DNA of 64,000 bases from Desulfobulbaceae bacterium (lineage in GTDB: Bacteria > Desulfobacterota > Desulfobulbia > Desulfobulbales > Desulfobulbaceae): positions 1-64,000 of the forward strand of contig DNUE01000034.1 in the NCBI GenBank assembly GCA_003508005.1, in the 5' to 3' direction. A model generated the notes under the pieces. That model saw only the letters and a list, made by a program, of their open reading frames with translations. It was not told where the DNA came from and made no database searches. Every line of letters begins with the position of its first letter. Within the stretch, counting starts at the first letter, position 1. This document shows, one piece after another, positions 24,411 to 33,259 of the stretch. The position numbers and the translations under genes were made by a program.

Positions 24411-25457
24411 TCAGTCGTTCCAGGAAAATAGGGCTGCCCCCAGCACCAGGCAGACGAGGGTCACCCCGAACAGGACACCGCACTCGCTGCCGACCTCGGC
24501 GAGGGTAGCGCCGTCGTTCATCACCTTGCGCACCGCCCGCAGAAGGTGGGTGAGGGGCAGCAGCTCCGAAAACGATTTGACCCACTGAGGTGCGCCTTCC
24601 AGAGAAAACCAGACCTCCGAGAGAAACATCATCGGCCAGGTGATGAAATTGACCAGGCCGCTGGTAAATTCCTCGCTGGTCCCCCGGGCGGCCAGCAAAA
24701 GCCCCAGCGAGGTGAGGCTCATGGCGCCGAAGGTGAACACAATGAGCAGGTCCAGGTAGGAGCCGGCCACCCGGATGGAAAAAATGAGCTCCACGCCCAG
24801 CCAGACCACGGCCAGGGAAAAGATCAGCAGAAGAATTCGCGACAGGGCCTGGGCGGTCAGGTACTCGAACGCGGTCAGGGGCGTGGCCTTGAGGCGCTTC
24901 AGCGCCCCATTCTTCCGGTAGCGGACAATGATGTAGCCCACCCCCCACAGAGCGCTGAACATCATGTTCATTGCCAGGATCCCGGGAAAGAGCCAGTCGA
25001 GGTAGCGGATGCCCCCTCCCGGGACCGCCACCTTTTCCCCGTATCCCGGTCCATCCGGGATCAGTGCCGCCTGAAAGAGCCGCTCAACGATATAGCCCTT
25101 GGGCGACGATTCCAGGAGCCAGTACTGCCGGCTGGGGGAATCGAGCCGGACCAGAAAGTCCACCCGATGATGCTTGAGCTTCTCCAACCCTTCCTCAAAG
25201 GTGGGTAAGCCGATGAACTCCAGGTGCCTGGTGGCGACGAATTTCGGCGGCAATGAGGAGTGGGCAAGGGGAACCGAAGCAGTGGCGGCAGGAAATATCC
25301 CCACCTTGAAGCCGGAATATTCCCGGCCCCCGAAGATGATCCCGAACCCGGCAATAATCAGGAAGGGAAAGAGGAAATTCCAGCCAAAGGCGGCCTTGTC
25401 CCTGAAAAATTCATAGTTTCGGGCCTTGAACATGGCCCAGATCCTTAGCCAGCTCAT
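24411..25457 (-). CDS. ABC-2 type transporter permease
   Basis: 348 residues. One N-terminal helix (about 22-40) is followed by a periplasmic loop of about 130 residues, then five helices near the C-terminus (FPGILAMNMMFSALWGVGY, LLLIFSLAVVWLGVELIFS, FGAMSLTSLGLLLAARG and others). This is the DrrB/YhhJ-like exporter layout. The loop holds a partially repeated polar region. It starts 3 bases after the stop of the ATP-binding gene, so the two form the transporter. The substrate (drug, polysaccharide or lipid) cannot be told. Confidence 0.88.
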   Translation of the reverse strand: MSWLRIWAMFKARNYEFFRDKAAFGWNFLFPFLIIAGFGIIFGGREYSGFKVGIFPAATASVPLAHSSLPPKFVATRHLEFIGLPTFEEGLEKLKHHRVDFLVRLDSPSRQYWLLESSPKGYIVERLFQAALIPDGPGYGEKVAVPGGGIRYLDWLFPGILAMNMMFSALWGVGYIIVRYRKNGALKRLKATPLTAFEYLTAQALSRILLLIFSLAVVWLGVELIFSIRVAGSYLDLLIVFTFGAMSLTSLGLLLAARGTSEEFTSGLVNFITWPMMFLSEVWFSLEGAPQWVKSFSELLPLTHLLRAVRKVMNDGATLAEVGSECGVLFGVTLVCLVLGAALFSWND

Positions 25458-25460
25458 CCG

Positions 25461-26348
25461 CTATTCCCGTAAGGTGCGGCCGGTCAGGTACAGGAACACA
25501 TCCTCAAGGTTGGGAGAATGTACAGTCATCTCGTCCAGATCGATCTTCAGGGCCAGCAACTGCTCCAGTCCCTCATTGACCCTGTCGGTCAGAATTTCCA
25601 GCCGGCCGTTAACCTCCCGGGAGGGAAAGGGAAGTTCCGCGAGCGGCAGCCGGACATTTGCCAGCGGCAGGGAGATCGTCCCGCCGGCGCAGTAACGGGC
25701 GACCAGTTCCGCCGGCGCGCCCTGGGCAATGATCCTGCCGTGATCCATGATCGCGATCTCATCGCACAGGTACTCTGCCTCGTCCATGGAATGAGTGGTC
25801 AAGATGATGGTCTTGCCCTCGGCCTTGATCCTGCGAACGATCTCCCAGAGATAGCGGCGGGCCTGCGGGTCGAGACCGGTGGAGGGTTCGTCGAGGAAAA
25901 GCAGCGTCGGCCGGTTGATCAGGGCCAGCGCAAGCATAAGCCGCTGGGCCTGGCCCCCGGAAATCCTGTCGTTCATCTTGTCGAGGATTTCATGAAGATT
26001 GCAGATTTCGACCAGGCGCTCGATGCGTTCTGTTTCCTGGTAGAGCCGCTGAAAGATCAGCAGGGTCTCCCGGACCGTCATGAAATTGAGCAGGGAGGTA
26101 TGCTGAAACTGGATGCCTATTCCCTCGCGGAAGGAGGCGGACTTTGGCGCACCGTTGTAGAGGATCTCGCCGGAGGTCGGCGGGATGATGTCCTCGATCA
26201 CCTCCAGGGCGGTGGTCTTGCCGGCGCCATTGGGCCCGAGCAGGCCGAAGCAAATGCCACTGCGAATGGCGAAGCTGATCCCGTCCACCGCGGTGACCGT
26301 CCGGTAGCGCTTCACCAGATTTTTTACTTCCAGTATGGGGGGCGTCAT
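25461..26348 (-). CDS. ABC transporter ATP-binding protein
   Basis: 295 residues. Walker A is GPNGAGKTT, the signature is ISGGQAQR and Walker B is LLFLDEPSTGLD, with an H-loop THSMDEAEYLCD. The C-terminal extension of about 70 residues is usual in the DrrA/CcmA exporter group. Start ATG 26348 is chosen over 26420 because CCAGGAGAG lies in front and the protein then begins at the usual beta-strand (ILEVKNLVKRY). It energises the permease encoded next. Confidence 0.93.
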   Translation of the reverse strand: MTPPILEVKNLVKRYRTVTAVDGISFAIRSGICFGLLGPNGAGKTTALEVIEDIIPPTSGEILYNGAPKSASFREGIGIQFQHTSLLNFMTVRETLLIFQRLYQETERIERLVEICNLHEILDKMNDRISGGQAQRLMLALALINRPTLLFLDEPSTGLDPQARRYLWEIVRRIKAEGKTIILTTHSMDEAEYLCDEIAIMDHGRIIAQGAPAELVARYCAGGTISLPLANVRLPLAELPFPSREVNGRLEILTDRVNEGLEQLLALKIDLDEMTVHSPNLEDVFLYLTGRTLRE

Positions 26349-26538
26349 CAACTCTCTCCTGGCCGGAACATAAAATATTTCCGGCACCAGGGATAGTTTT
26401 TTTATGAGGCCGGCCGGCAAATTATCCTCTCTGCCCCGGTCCTTTTTTTGGCGGAATCGACAAGGTGCGATTCCGATGGCGGCAGGCGATGCACCATATA
26501 GACCTCTCCGTGGGGGATAATCAGCTTTTTCACTTTTG

Positions 26539-26585
26539 CGAAATTATCACGTTGACGAAATTATCACTTTTGGCGAAATCATCAT
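26539..26585. repeat. Triple direct repeat upstream of the SH3 gene
   Basis: CGAAATTATCAC occurs at 26539-26550 and 26556-26567, and CGAAATCATCAT occurs at 26574-26585. The spacing is 17-18 bases, under two helix turns. It lies in the 308-base gap between the divergent ABC exporter and SH3 genes, just ahead of a possible -10 (TATCAT at 26593). It looks like an array of regulator sites. Confidence 0.5.
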
Positions 26586-26656
26586 TTTTTGGTATCATTG
26601 TGCAATACGTCCCGTGAGAATTTTATCATTGCCCAGAAAACTTCAGGGAGAACAGA

Positions 26657-27364
26657 ATGCCCAGGAAGACAATTCCGCATAACCCGGCCCTTCCCTCATT
26701 TTTTTCCTTTTCGCGCACCATGCTCCTGCTGCTGGCGATTCTTCTCCCGTGTGGCTCCCCGGCTTCCGCCGCCACCTGGTATGTCAAGCCCAGCGCCGAG
26801 GTTCCGGTCAGATCCGGCCAGGGCGCGGAATTCAAGATACTTGCCGTGGTCCCGGACGGCATGGCGGTGGAAATCCTGGAGGAGGTTGATCCCTGGGCCA
26901 GGATCCGCACCCCCGGCGGCACGGAAGGCTGGCTGCTGAAAAGGTACCTGACCAGCGAGACACCCCTGTCCACTGCCGTTGCCACACTGCAGACCGAAAA
27001 GTCCCGGCTGGAAGAAACAAGCGGCGAGCTCAGCCGCAAGTATAATGAACTTTCCGCAACCCAAGCCCGGAACGAGAAGGAGCTCGAGGCCTGCCGCGCC
27101 GAACGCGATAAGGCCCTGAACGACTACGAGACGCTGCGTCAGGATAACGCCGATGTCATCGGGCTCCAGAAGAGATTTGCCGAGAACACGAGGGAGCTCC
27201 AGGAAACCCGGGAGAAACTTGCGGCGCTGGAACTGGCAAATACAGGGCGGAAACGAAATAGCTCGATCATGTGGTTTCTGGCTGGCGGACTGGTCCTGTT
27301 GAGCGGCTGGTTCTTGGGGATATTGAGCAGCAGATCTCGCAAGAGAAAATCGACTCTGTATTAA
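26657..27364 (+). CDS. SH3-domain protein with coiled coil and C-terminal anchor
   Basis: 235 residues. Signal peptide (about 1-38, ending SPASAATW), bacterial SH3 domain (about 38-95; VPVRSGQGAEFKILAVVPDG, EGWLLKRYL), coiled coil (about 105-200; EKSRLEETSGELSRKYNEL) and one C-terminal membrane helix (about 207-225; MWFLAGGLVLLSGWFLGIL) with a basic tail. This is the TIGR04211-type layout (SH3 domain protein, as in YgiM). The domain would sit in the periplasm near peptidoglycan. The function is not established. Confidence 0.85.
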   Translation: MPRKTIPHNPALPSFFSFSRTMLLLLAILLPCGSPASAATWYVKPSAEVPVRSGQGAEFKILAVVPDGMAVEILEEVDPWARIRTPGGTEGWLLKRYLTSETPLSTAVATLQTEKSRLEETSGELSRKYNELSATQARNEKELEACRAERDKALNDYETLRQDNADVIGLQKRFAENTRELQETREKLAALELANTGRKRNSSIMWFLAGGLVLLSGWFLGILSSRSRKRKSTLY

Positions 27365-27573
27365 GAGCTTATTCACAAATAAATCTTTTGTGCTCGCATC
27401 CGGCGAGTTGCGATTATTTTTATTGCGAAAAACAAATTAGGCTTGTATATTTAATTTTTAAATTTTAGTTAAGTAAAAGCATATTCTTTGTCCGTCACAC
27501 CAACTCCGTTGTGATTCCAGCATCTCTGGGTGCATGAAAAGTTTCTGCTGGCCACTTATCAAGGAGAACCGGC

Positions 27574-27837
27574 ATGAAACTTTTTATCGGCAACCTACCG
27601 TATGCCTTTTCCGAGACAGAACTCACGACGATGTTCACCACCTACGGAAACGTGGTGAGCGCAAAACTTGTTACCGACCATTTTTCCGGGGAAGCCAAGG
27701 GATTCGGTTTCGTGGAAATGGGGAGCAGGAGCGAGGGCCACAAGGCCATGGAAAACCTGAACGGAAAGGAATACAAACATCGGCAGCTTGTCTGCAATGA
27801 AGCAAAGGAAAATAAAAAAAGAGGCCACCGCAGGTAA
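27574..27837 (+). CDS. RRM-type RNA-binding protein
   Basis: 87 residues. A single RNA recognition motif has RNP-2 LFIGNLPY (residues 3-10) and RNP-1 KGFGFVEM (about 44-51), followed by a basic tail (EAKENKKRGHRR). Small glycine-poor RRM proteins of this kind occur in Desulfobacterota and cyanobacteria, where many are cold-induced. It lies before the cspA pair, which supports a cold or RNA-folding role (inference). The ribosome binding site is AAGGAGAAC. The 209 bases upstream are AT-rich and hold no gene. Confidence 0.9.
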   Translation: MKLFIGNLPYAFSETELTTMFTTYGNVVSAKLVTDHFSGEAKGFGFVEMGSRSEGHKAMENLNGKEYKHRQLVCNEAKENKKRGHRR

Positions 27838-28098
27838 TCCTGACCGTTGGCTCACCAGATAATTGGCAGTAACGCCGCAGTATATGAACAATTGCCCCCA
27901 GGCAAGACCAGAATCATTTCGGTTGTTGGCACAGACAGGCAGTTCCCTCCGTACGGACATCCAGTTTTTTCCATCCCGGTACCGCGAATGAACAGATTCC
28001 AGGCATGGCGCAGCAGACAAATGGCGATTCTGCCGGGAAATACCGGCGCTCTCAGGAATGCCCCCGGGAATTTATCCTCGACCAACGAAGATCTGCTG

Positions 28099-28127
28099 TT
28101 GACATGCCGCGGCGAAACAATAATAAT
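28099..28127 (+). promoter_or_regulatory. Candidate sigma-70 promoter for the cspA leader
   Basis: TTGACA (28099-28104), a 17-base spacer and AATAAT (28122-28127). Transcription from about 28134 would give a leader of about 210 bases before the first cspA ATG, as is usual for cold-shock genes. The remainder of the 507-base gap 27838-28344 holds no gene that I can support. Confidence 0.5.
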
Positions 28128-28239
28128 GCCTCTGCCGGAAAACCAGGGAGAGCAGCAGTGGGAGCAAAAAAACAGTCCCGGACGCTCTGCCTCGATTGAT
28201 TATGGGGTTTCCAGTTTTTCCGGAAGATTAACGTATCCG

Positions 28240-28545
28240 GCATGCCGGGCAATCGGCATGCTCCCCGGATTTCACCACGTTGGGGAATTCGGTATTTTTT
28301 AACAATGGTTTCATAACGAAACCGCGCAGCAAGGAGTAGCACAAATGCCTGAAGGAACAGTAAAATGGTTTAACGATTCGAAGGGGTTCGGTTTTATCCA
28401 GCAGGATGGGGGCAAAGATGTCTTTGTGCACCATTCCGCCATCCAGGCCCAGGGCTTCAAAAGCCTGCAGGAGGGCCAACGGGTGCGTTTCGACGTCGTG
28501 GATGGCGCCAAGGGTCCGGCAGCGGCCAATGTGGTGGCCATCTAA
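28240..28545. repeat. Tandem duplication unit 1 (leader plus cspA)
   Basis: Unit 28240-28545 recurs at 28571-28876, offset by 331 bases. Leader and coding sequence are both repeated with few changes. The leader holds a CATGCCG/CGGCATG stem (28241-28260) and a GGTTTC/GAAACC stem (28307-28323) 8 bases ahead of the AAGGAG site. Confidence 0.9.
28345..28545 (+). CDS. cspA: Cold-shock protein CspA, copy 1
   Basis: 66 residues of a single cold-shock domain, with RNP1 KGFGFI and RNP2 VFVHHS. It binds single-stranded nucleic acid and acts as an RNA chaperone. It differs from copy 2 at only three residues (Pro2, Val64, Ile66 against Ser, Met, Met). The leader stem (28307-28323) next to the ribosome binding site suggests thermal or structural control of translation. 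The start is supported by AAGGAGTAGCACAA. Confidence 0.95.
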   Translation: MPEGTVKWFNDSKGFGFIQQDGGKDVFVHHSAIQAQGFKSLQEGQRVRFDVVDGAKGPAAANVVAI

Positions 28546-28570
28546 CCTGGCCGCCAAACCCTGTAACCCT

Positions 28571-28876
28571 GCATGCCGGGCAACCGGCATGCTCCCCGGA
28601 TTTCACCACGTTGGGAAATTCGGTATTTTTTAACAATGGTTTCATAACGAAACCGCGCAGCAAGGAGTAGTACAAATGTCTGAAGGAACAGTAAAATGGT
28701 TTAATGATTCAAAGGGATTCGGTTTTATCCAGCAGGATGGGGGCAAAGATGTCTTTGTGCACCATTCCGCTATTCAGGCCCAGGGCTTCAAAAGCCTGCA
28801 GGAGGGCCAACGGGTCCGTTTCGACGTCGTGGATGGCGCCAAGGGTCCGGCAGCGGCCAATGTGATGGCCATGTAA
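28571..28876. repeat. Tandem duplication unit 2 (leader plus cspA)
   Basis: Second unit. The leader differs from unit 1 by a few substitutions (AATCGG to AACCGG in the first loop, GGGGAA to GGGAAA, AGCAC to AGTAC). Both leader stems are conserved, so the duplicated leaders keep the same folding potential. Confidence 0.9.
28676..28876 (+). CDS. cspA: Cold-shock protein CspA, copy 2
   Basis: 66 residues, nearly identical to copy 1, with the same RNA-binding motifs. It has its own duplicated leader and the AAGGAGTAGTACAA site. A strong terminator follows, so both copies could be on one transcript from the promoter near 28099. Copy 2 may give dosage. The last codons differ (NVMAM against NVVAI). 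Confidence 0.95.
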   Translation: MSEGTVKWFNDSKGFGFIQQDGGKDVFVHHSAIQAQGFKSLQEGQRVRFDVVDGAKGPAAANVMAM

Positions 28877-28901
28877 ACAAGGACGGCAGTCATCGTATGC
28901 G

Positions 28902-28931
28902 AAAACCCCGCCACTTGGCGGGGTTTTTTTT
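28902..28931 (+). terminator. Rho-independent terminator after cspA copy 2
   Basis: AACCCCGCC (28904-28912) pairs with GGCGGGGTT (28917-28925) with a 4-base loop, followed by a run of eight T. The 306 bases after it, up to the next gene, show no gene. A possible -10 (TATCAT, near 29090) lies within them. Confidence 0.9.
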
Positions 28932-29237
28932 GTCCGTCGATGCCGATCCGGAAGACCGAAACCGCCCCACCGGCATCTTTCCTGAATGCTTCCCGCCTTT
29001 CCTGCTTCCCCTCCCTGTGACAACAGGGTCGGAAATGCTTATCCTCAAAAAAAGCGCTTCCTGGCAATTTCTTTCCCGGCAGAAAATGGTATCATTAACA
29101 AAAAATCATCACTGCCCACGGTTTTTTTGTTCAGCCCGGGACATCCCTGGCGAGCGGACATCCTCTTGTCCCGGGCGTAGCGGTCAAATAATTAAAGAAA
29201 ACCGCATGAAATTTATCCCTTCTGCACAGGAATCTGT

Positions 29238-29930
29238 ATGACCGACCAAGCCCTGGAAGCTGTCCAGCTTACCAAATCCTACACCATCGACAGCCGGCGG
29301 ATACCGGTGCTGGACAGGGTCGATCTGATTGTACCGGCCGGGACCTTTGTCGTCATCGAGGGCAAGAGCGGCAGCGGCAAATCGACGCTGCTCAGCCTCC
29401 TCTCCGGCCTGGACCGGCCCGACTCCGGCAGGATCATCCTTGCCGGCACCGATATCACCACCTTCAGCGAGGATCAACTGGCACCGTTCCGCAACAGGAC
29501 TATCGGCTATGTCTTCCAGTCCTTTCACCTGGTCCCCTCGCTGACCGCCTTGGAGAATATCATGTTCCCCGCTGAACTATGCAGGGACCCGATGGCCAGG
29601 GCCAAAGCCCTGGAGCTGCTTACGCGGGTGGACCTGGCGGGCCGGAGCACCAATTTTCCGCACCAGCTGTCCGGCGGCGAGAAACAGCGGGTGGCGATCT
29701 GCCGCGCCCTGGTCAACAGCCCGCAGATCCTCTTTGCCGATGAACCCACCGGCAATCTCGATTCCGGCAACGGCGACATCATCCTCCAACTGCTGCTGGA
29801 GCTGCGCCGGGAACGGGGGGCAACCCTGGTGCTGGCCACCCACAGCCGGGAGATAAGCGACCGGGCCGACCAGGTGGTATGGCTTGCCGACGGCAGAATC
29901 GCACCCGGCCCGGAGGAGGCAGGCTCCTGA
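29238..29930 (+). CDS. ybbA: ABC transporter ATP-binding protein, YbbA/LolD type
   Basis: 230 residues. Walker A GKSGSGKST, signature LSGGEKQR, Walker B ILFADEPTGNLD and H-loop ATHSREISDRA give a complete MacB/LolD-like ATPase. It overlaps the following FtsX-type permease as TGATG. The order ATPase, large permease, lysophospholipase matches the ybbA-ybbP-tesA arrangement known from E. coli, which supports the assignment. It is likely to work on lipids or envelope substrates. Confidence 0.9.
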   Translation: MTDQALEAVQLTKSYTIDSRRIPVLDRVDLIVPAGTFVVIEGKSGSGKSTLLSLLSGLDRPDSGRIILAGTDITTFSEDQLAPFRNRTIGYVFQSFHLVPSLTALENIMFPAELCRDPMARAKALELLTRVDLAGRSTNFPHQLSGGEKQRVAICRALVNSPQILFADEPTGNLDSGNGDIILQLLLELRRERGATLVLATHSREISDRADQVVWLADGRIAPGPEEAGS

Positions 29931-32446
29931 TGCTGCACCTGCGTTTTATCTACCGGCAGCTTGGCAAATCACGCCAGCAGGCATTTATTTTCATCCTGGG
30001 CGTCGCCCTCTCGCTGCTGACCCTCACCTCGCTCGGCGGCTTCAGCAGCAGCGTGCGCACTTCCACCCTCAGGGATGCCAGGCAACTCCACGCCGCAGAT
30101 ATCACCGTCAATTCCCATGCACCAATTTCCGAGCCGCTGCTCCAGGCAATCAGCGCTTATGAGCGGCAAGGATTGGCCCGGGCCGCGCAGGTGCATGAAT
30201 TCTACAGCATGGCGGCCAATCGGGCGCAAGAGAAATCCATCCTGGCCCAGCTGAAGGTGGTGGCCTCTGGCTATCCTTTCTATGGCAGGGTCCAACTCGC
30301 CTCCGGCCGCGAATTCGCCCGCATCCTCAACCCGGGTTCCATCATCGTCGAACAGGCGGCGCTGGACCGTCTGCAGGCCCGGGTCGGGGACCGCCTCCAG
30401 GTAGGCGCCGCCGAACTGACCATTGCTGACGTGGTGACCTCGGAGCCGGACCGGCCGGTCTCCTTCTTCTCCTTCGGCCCGCGGATCTTTGTCAGCGCGG
30501 CCGACCTGTCTTCGCTCGACCTGATCAAGAAAGGCAGCCGCATCCGGTACTCTTATCTGCTGCAGGTGCAGGATCCCGACCAGGTGGACCTGCTTGCCGA
30601 TGCCTTGGCGGAAGTGGCGGCGGAACCCCAGGAAAGGGTAAGGACCTTCCGTACCGCCGACTCCCGGGTGAAGAGATTCTTTGACAACTTCCTCTTCTTC
30701 CTCAACCTGATCGGGATCTTCACCCTGCTGCTCGCCGGCATCGGCATCCAGACTTCCCTGTACGCCCTGCTGCGGGAAAGCGATTACACCATTGCCATCA
30801 TGAAATCGGTGGGTGCCACCAGCCGTTTCATCATCGCCCAATTTCTGGGAATGATCATGCTGCTCGGCGCGGTCGGGACGCTCCTGGGGCTTGGCGCAAG
30901 CTTCCTGCTGCAGCTTTCCTTCCCCGCCCTGTTCGCCGGCATCCTGCCAGCCAACATCACCCTGAGCATAGCCTGGGACGTGGTGCTGGAAGGGACCCTG
31001 CTCGGGGCCATGGTGGTCGCCCTTTTTTCCCTGCTGCCGCTGCGACGGAGCCAGGAGCTACGGCCGGCGTTCATCTTCCGCAAGGAGCTGGACACCGCTC
31101 CCCGTGGCCTGCTGCACGCAGGCACCCTGGCCCTGATTGTCTTCTTCTTTGCCTGTCTGGTCATCTGGCAGCTCGAGGATGTCCGCCTCGGCCTCTCTTT
31201 TGTCCTGGGCCTCTGCGTCCTGCTCGGCCTGACCGCCGCCACCTCCATGGGGCTGCTTGCTGTTCTGCGCAACCACTCTCCCCGTAACCTGGCAATGCGG
31301 CAGGCGGGGCGGGGCCTCTTCCGGCCAAACAACGCCACCAGGGCCATAACTATTACCCTCAGCGCTTCGCTTTCGGTGATCTTCGCCATCTTCCTCATCG
31401 ATCACAACCTGCGGGCGACCTTTGTTGAATCCTACCCCCCCGACCTGCCCAATGCCTATTTTCTGGATATCCAGCAGGAACAGCAGGCTGATTTCGCCGC
31501 GATCCTCGACCAGGAGGCCGAGTATTATCCGATCGTCAAGGCCCGGTTGCTCTCCGTCAACGACAAGGCCATCGACCAGGAACAGGAGCGGGAGCGCAGG
31601 CGGGGCGACAACCTGGCCCGGGAATTCAACCTGACCTACCGGCATGTCCTGCTGGCGGATGAACAGATGGTCGAGGGCAGGGCCCTGTTCGCCGGTCCGG
31701 GCCAGCCGGAGCCCGGCCCGGGCGAGGTCCCGGTGTCGGTCCTGGACACCGTGGCGGATATCGGCAAAATCAGGATGGGCGACCTGCTGGTGTTCGACGT
31801 GCAGGGCATCCCGCTGCCCGCCCGGGTCACCAGCCTGCGCACCCGGACCGATTCCCGCATCCGGCCCTTTTTTTATTTTGTCTTCCCGGAAGCCACGCTG
31901 AAGGATGCCCCACAGACGATCTTTGCCGCAGCCCGCGTGGAGAGGACACGCCTGGCCGGGGTGCAGAATGCTCTCACCGACCGGCTACCCAGTATCAGCG
32001 TGATCGACATCGGAAATACCGTCGAGGTGCTGGCCCGGATCATGAGCAGGATGTCCGCCATCGTCCAATTCTTCACCTCGTTTTCCATTATTGCCGGCCT
32101 GTTGATCATCATCAGCTCCATCCTCGCCACCCGGCTGGCCAGAACCCGGGAAGCGGTCTATTTCAAGGTCCTCGGCGCCAAGGGCTCGTTTGTTCTGCGG
32201 GTATTTGCCTGGGAGAACCTGCTGCTGGGGCTGACCTGCGCCCTTCTTGCCGGCCTGCTCGCCCACGCAGGGAGCTGGCTGGTCTGCCGCCGAATTTTTG
32301 ACATCGCCTACCGGCCGCTACCCGGTCCCACCCTGGTCATGGTCGCGGCAACGCTCCTGCTGGTGATCGGGGTCGGCCTGACGGCATCCCTATCCATCCT
32401 GCACCAGAAACCCATTCGCTTTCTCCGCGATGAGGAACAGGAATAA
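29930..32446 (+). CDS. ybbP: FtsX-like ABC permease, YbbP type
   Basis: 838 residues. The layout is a first helix (about 22-40), a periplasmic MacB-like domain (about 45-240), three helices and an FtsX domain (about 250-380), additional helices, a second periplasmic domain (about 490-690) and a C-terminal FtsX domain with three helices (about 700-835). This two-FtsX layout is typical of YbbP and unlike the single-domain LolC/E. The start codon overlaps the ATPase stop. The start of the lipase gene is 3 bases beyond its stop. Confidence 0.88.
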   Translation: MLHLRFIYRQLGKSRQQAFIFILGVALSLLTLTSLGGFSSSVRTSTLRDARQLHAADITVNSHAPISEPLLQAISAYERQGLARAAQVHEFYSMAANRAQEKSILAQLKVVASGYPFYGRVQLASGREFARILNPGSIIVEQAALDRLQARVGDRLQVGAAELTIADVVTSEPDRPVSFFSFGPRIFVSAADLSSLDLIKKGSRIRYSYLLQVQDPDQVDLLADALAEVAAEPQERVRTFRTADSRVKRFFDNFLFFLNLIGIFTLLLAGIGIQTSLYALLRESDYTIAIMKSVGATSRFIIAQFLGMIMLLGAVGTLLGLGASFLLQLSFPALFAGILPANITLSIAWDVVLEGTLLGAMVVALFSLLPLRRSQELRPAFIFRKELDTAPRGLLHAGTLALIVFFFACLVIWQLEDVRLGLSFVLGLCVLLGLTAATSMGLLAVLRNHSPRNLAMRQAGRGLFRPNNATRAITITLSASLSVIFAIFLIDHNLRATFVESYPPDLPNAYFLDIQQEQQADFAAILDQEAEYYPIVKARLLSVNDKAIDQEQERERRRGDNLAREFNLTYRHVLLADEQMVEGRALFAGPGQPEPGPGEVPVSVLDTVADIGKIRMGDLLVFDVQGIPLPARVTSLRTRTDSRIRPFFYFVFPEATLKDAPQTIFAAARVERTRLAGVQNALTDRLPSISVIDIGNTVEVLARIMSRMSAIVQFFTSFSIIAGLLIIISSILATRLARTREAVYFKVLGAKGSFVLRVFAWENLLLGLTCALLAGLLAHAGSWLVCRRIFDIAYRPLPGPTLVMVAATLLLVIGVGLTASLSILHQKPIRFLRDEEQE

Positions 32447-32449
32447 ACA

Positions 32450-33154
32450 ATGCGCCCATATCACAGGAACATCAACAGATTTCCCGCCGCCCTCCTGCTC
32501 GTCTGGCTCTGCTGCCTGCTGCTGGCCGGTTGCGAGAGGCGGGAGACGGCACCCCCGGCAGAACAGGCCGAAACCGCCACGGCCTACGCTGGGACGATTA
32601 TTGCCGCGGGCGACAGCCTGACCGCCGGACAGGGAGTGGCACCCCAGGATGCCTGGCCCTCCCTCCTGGCAAAAAAACTTGCGAAAAACGGGCTGAACTG
32701 GCAGGTGATCAACGCCGGCATCAGCGGCGAGACCAGCAGCGGCATGGTCGCGCGGAGCAAATGGCTCCTGGCGCAACGACCCGAAATCGTGATCGTGGCA
32801 ACAGGCGCCAATGACGGGCTGCGCGGCATCCCGCCGCAGGTCATCAGGGAAAACATTGCACAAACGGTGCGCCTGCTGCAGTCGGGCCAGACAACCGTGG
32901 TCCTGGCCGGAATGCAGATTGTCCAGAATCTGGGAGAGGACTACAGCAGGGAGTTTGCCGCCATCTATCCGGCGGTGGCCGGTGAACTGCAGTGCATCCT
33001 CATCCCCTTCCTGCTGAAAGAAGTCGCGGGGGAACCTTCCCTGAACCAGGAAGACACCATCCACCCGAACGAAAAAGGGCATCAGGTCATTGCCGAAATT
33101 GTCTATCCCTACGTGCTGCAGGCGATCCAGGCACACCCCCGCACCGTCCCCTGA
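32450..33154 (+). CDS. tesA: GDSL-type lysophospholipase/thioesterase lipoprotein, TesA family
   Basis: 234 residues. A lipoprotein signal (LCCLLLAGCERR) precedes an SGNH hydrolase domain: block I GDSLTAGQG with the catalytic Ser, block II NAGISGETSSG with Gly, block III GANDGL with Asn, block V DTIHPNEKGH with the catalytic Asp-His. The enzyme hydrolyses lysophospholipids and acyl thioesters in the envelope. In E. coli tesA neighbours ybbA-ybbP; here it is in the same direction, and the start is 3 bases after the permease stop. Confidence 0.9.
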   Translation: MRPYHRNINRFPAALLLVWLCCLLLAGCERRETAPPAEQAETATAYAGTIIAAGDSLTAGQGVAPQDAWPSLLAKKLAKNGLNWQVINAGISGETSSGMVARSKWLLAQRPEIVIVATGANDGLRGIPPQVIRENIAQTVRLLQSGQTTVVLAGMQIVQNLGEDYSREFAAIYPAVAGELQCILIPFLLKEVAGEPSLNQEDTIHPNEKGHQVIAEIVYPYVLQAIQAHPRTVP

Positions 33155-33259
33155 AAATCAAAGGGAGAAGTGGAAATTTGCACCGGTATTGACCTAAGTC
33201 ATATCTTCTGCCGGCTTCCTGGTCTACACTGGAGGCAAATCTTCAGAAAGGAGCGCGCC

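Noticed and set aside
24178..24948. Long minus-strand frame across the end of the ABC permease
   Set aside because: Its upstream part is a shadow of the permease gene; only the last 63 codons, with their own ribosome binding site, are kept.
28005..28199. 64-codon plus-strand frame before cspA
   Set aside because: No ribosome binding site, unusual composition, no recognisable family; it overlaps the predicted cspA promoter and leader.
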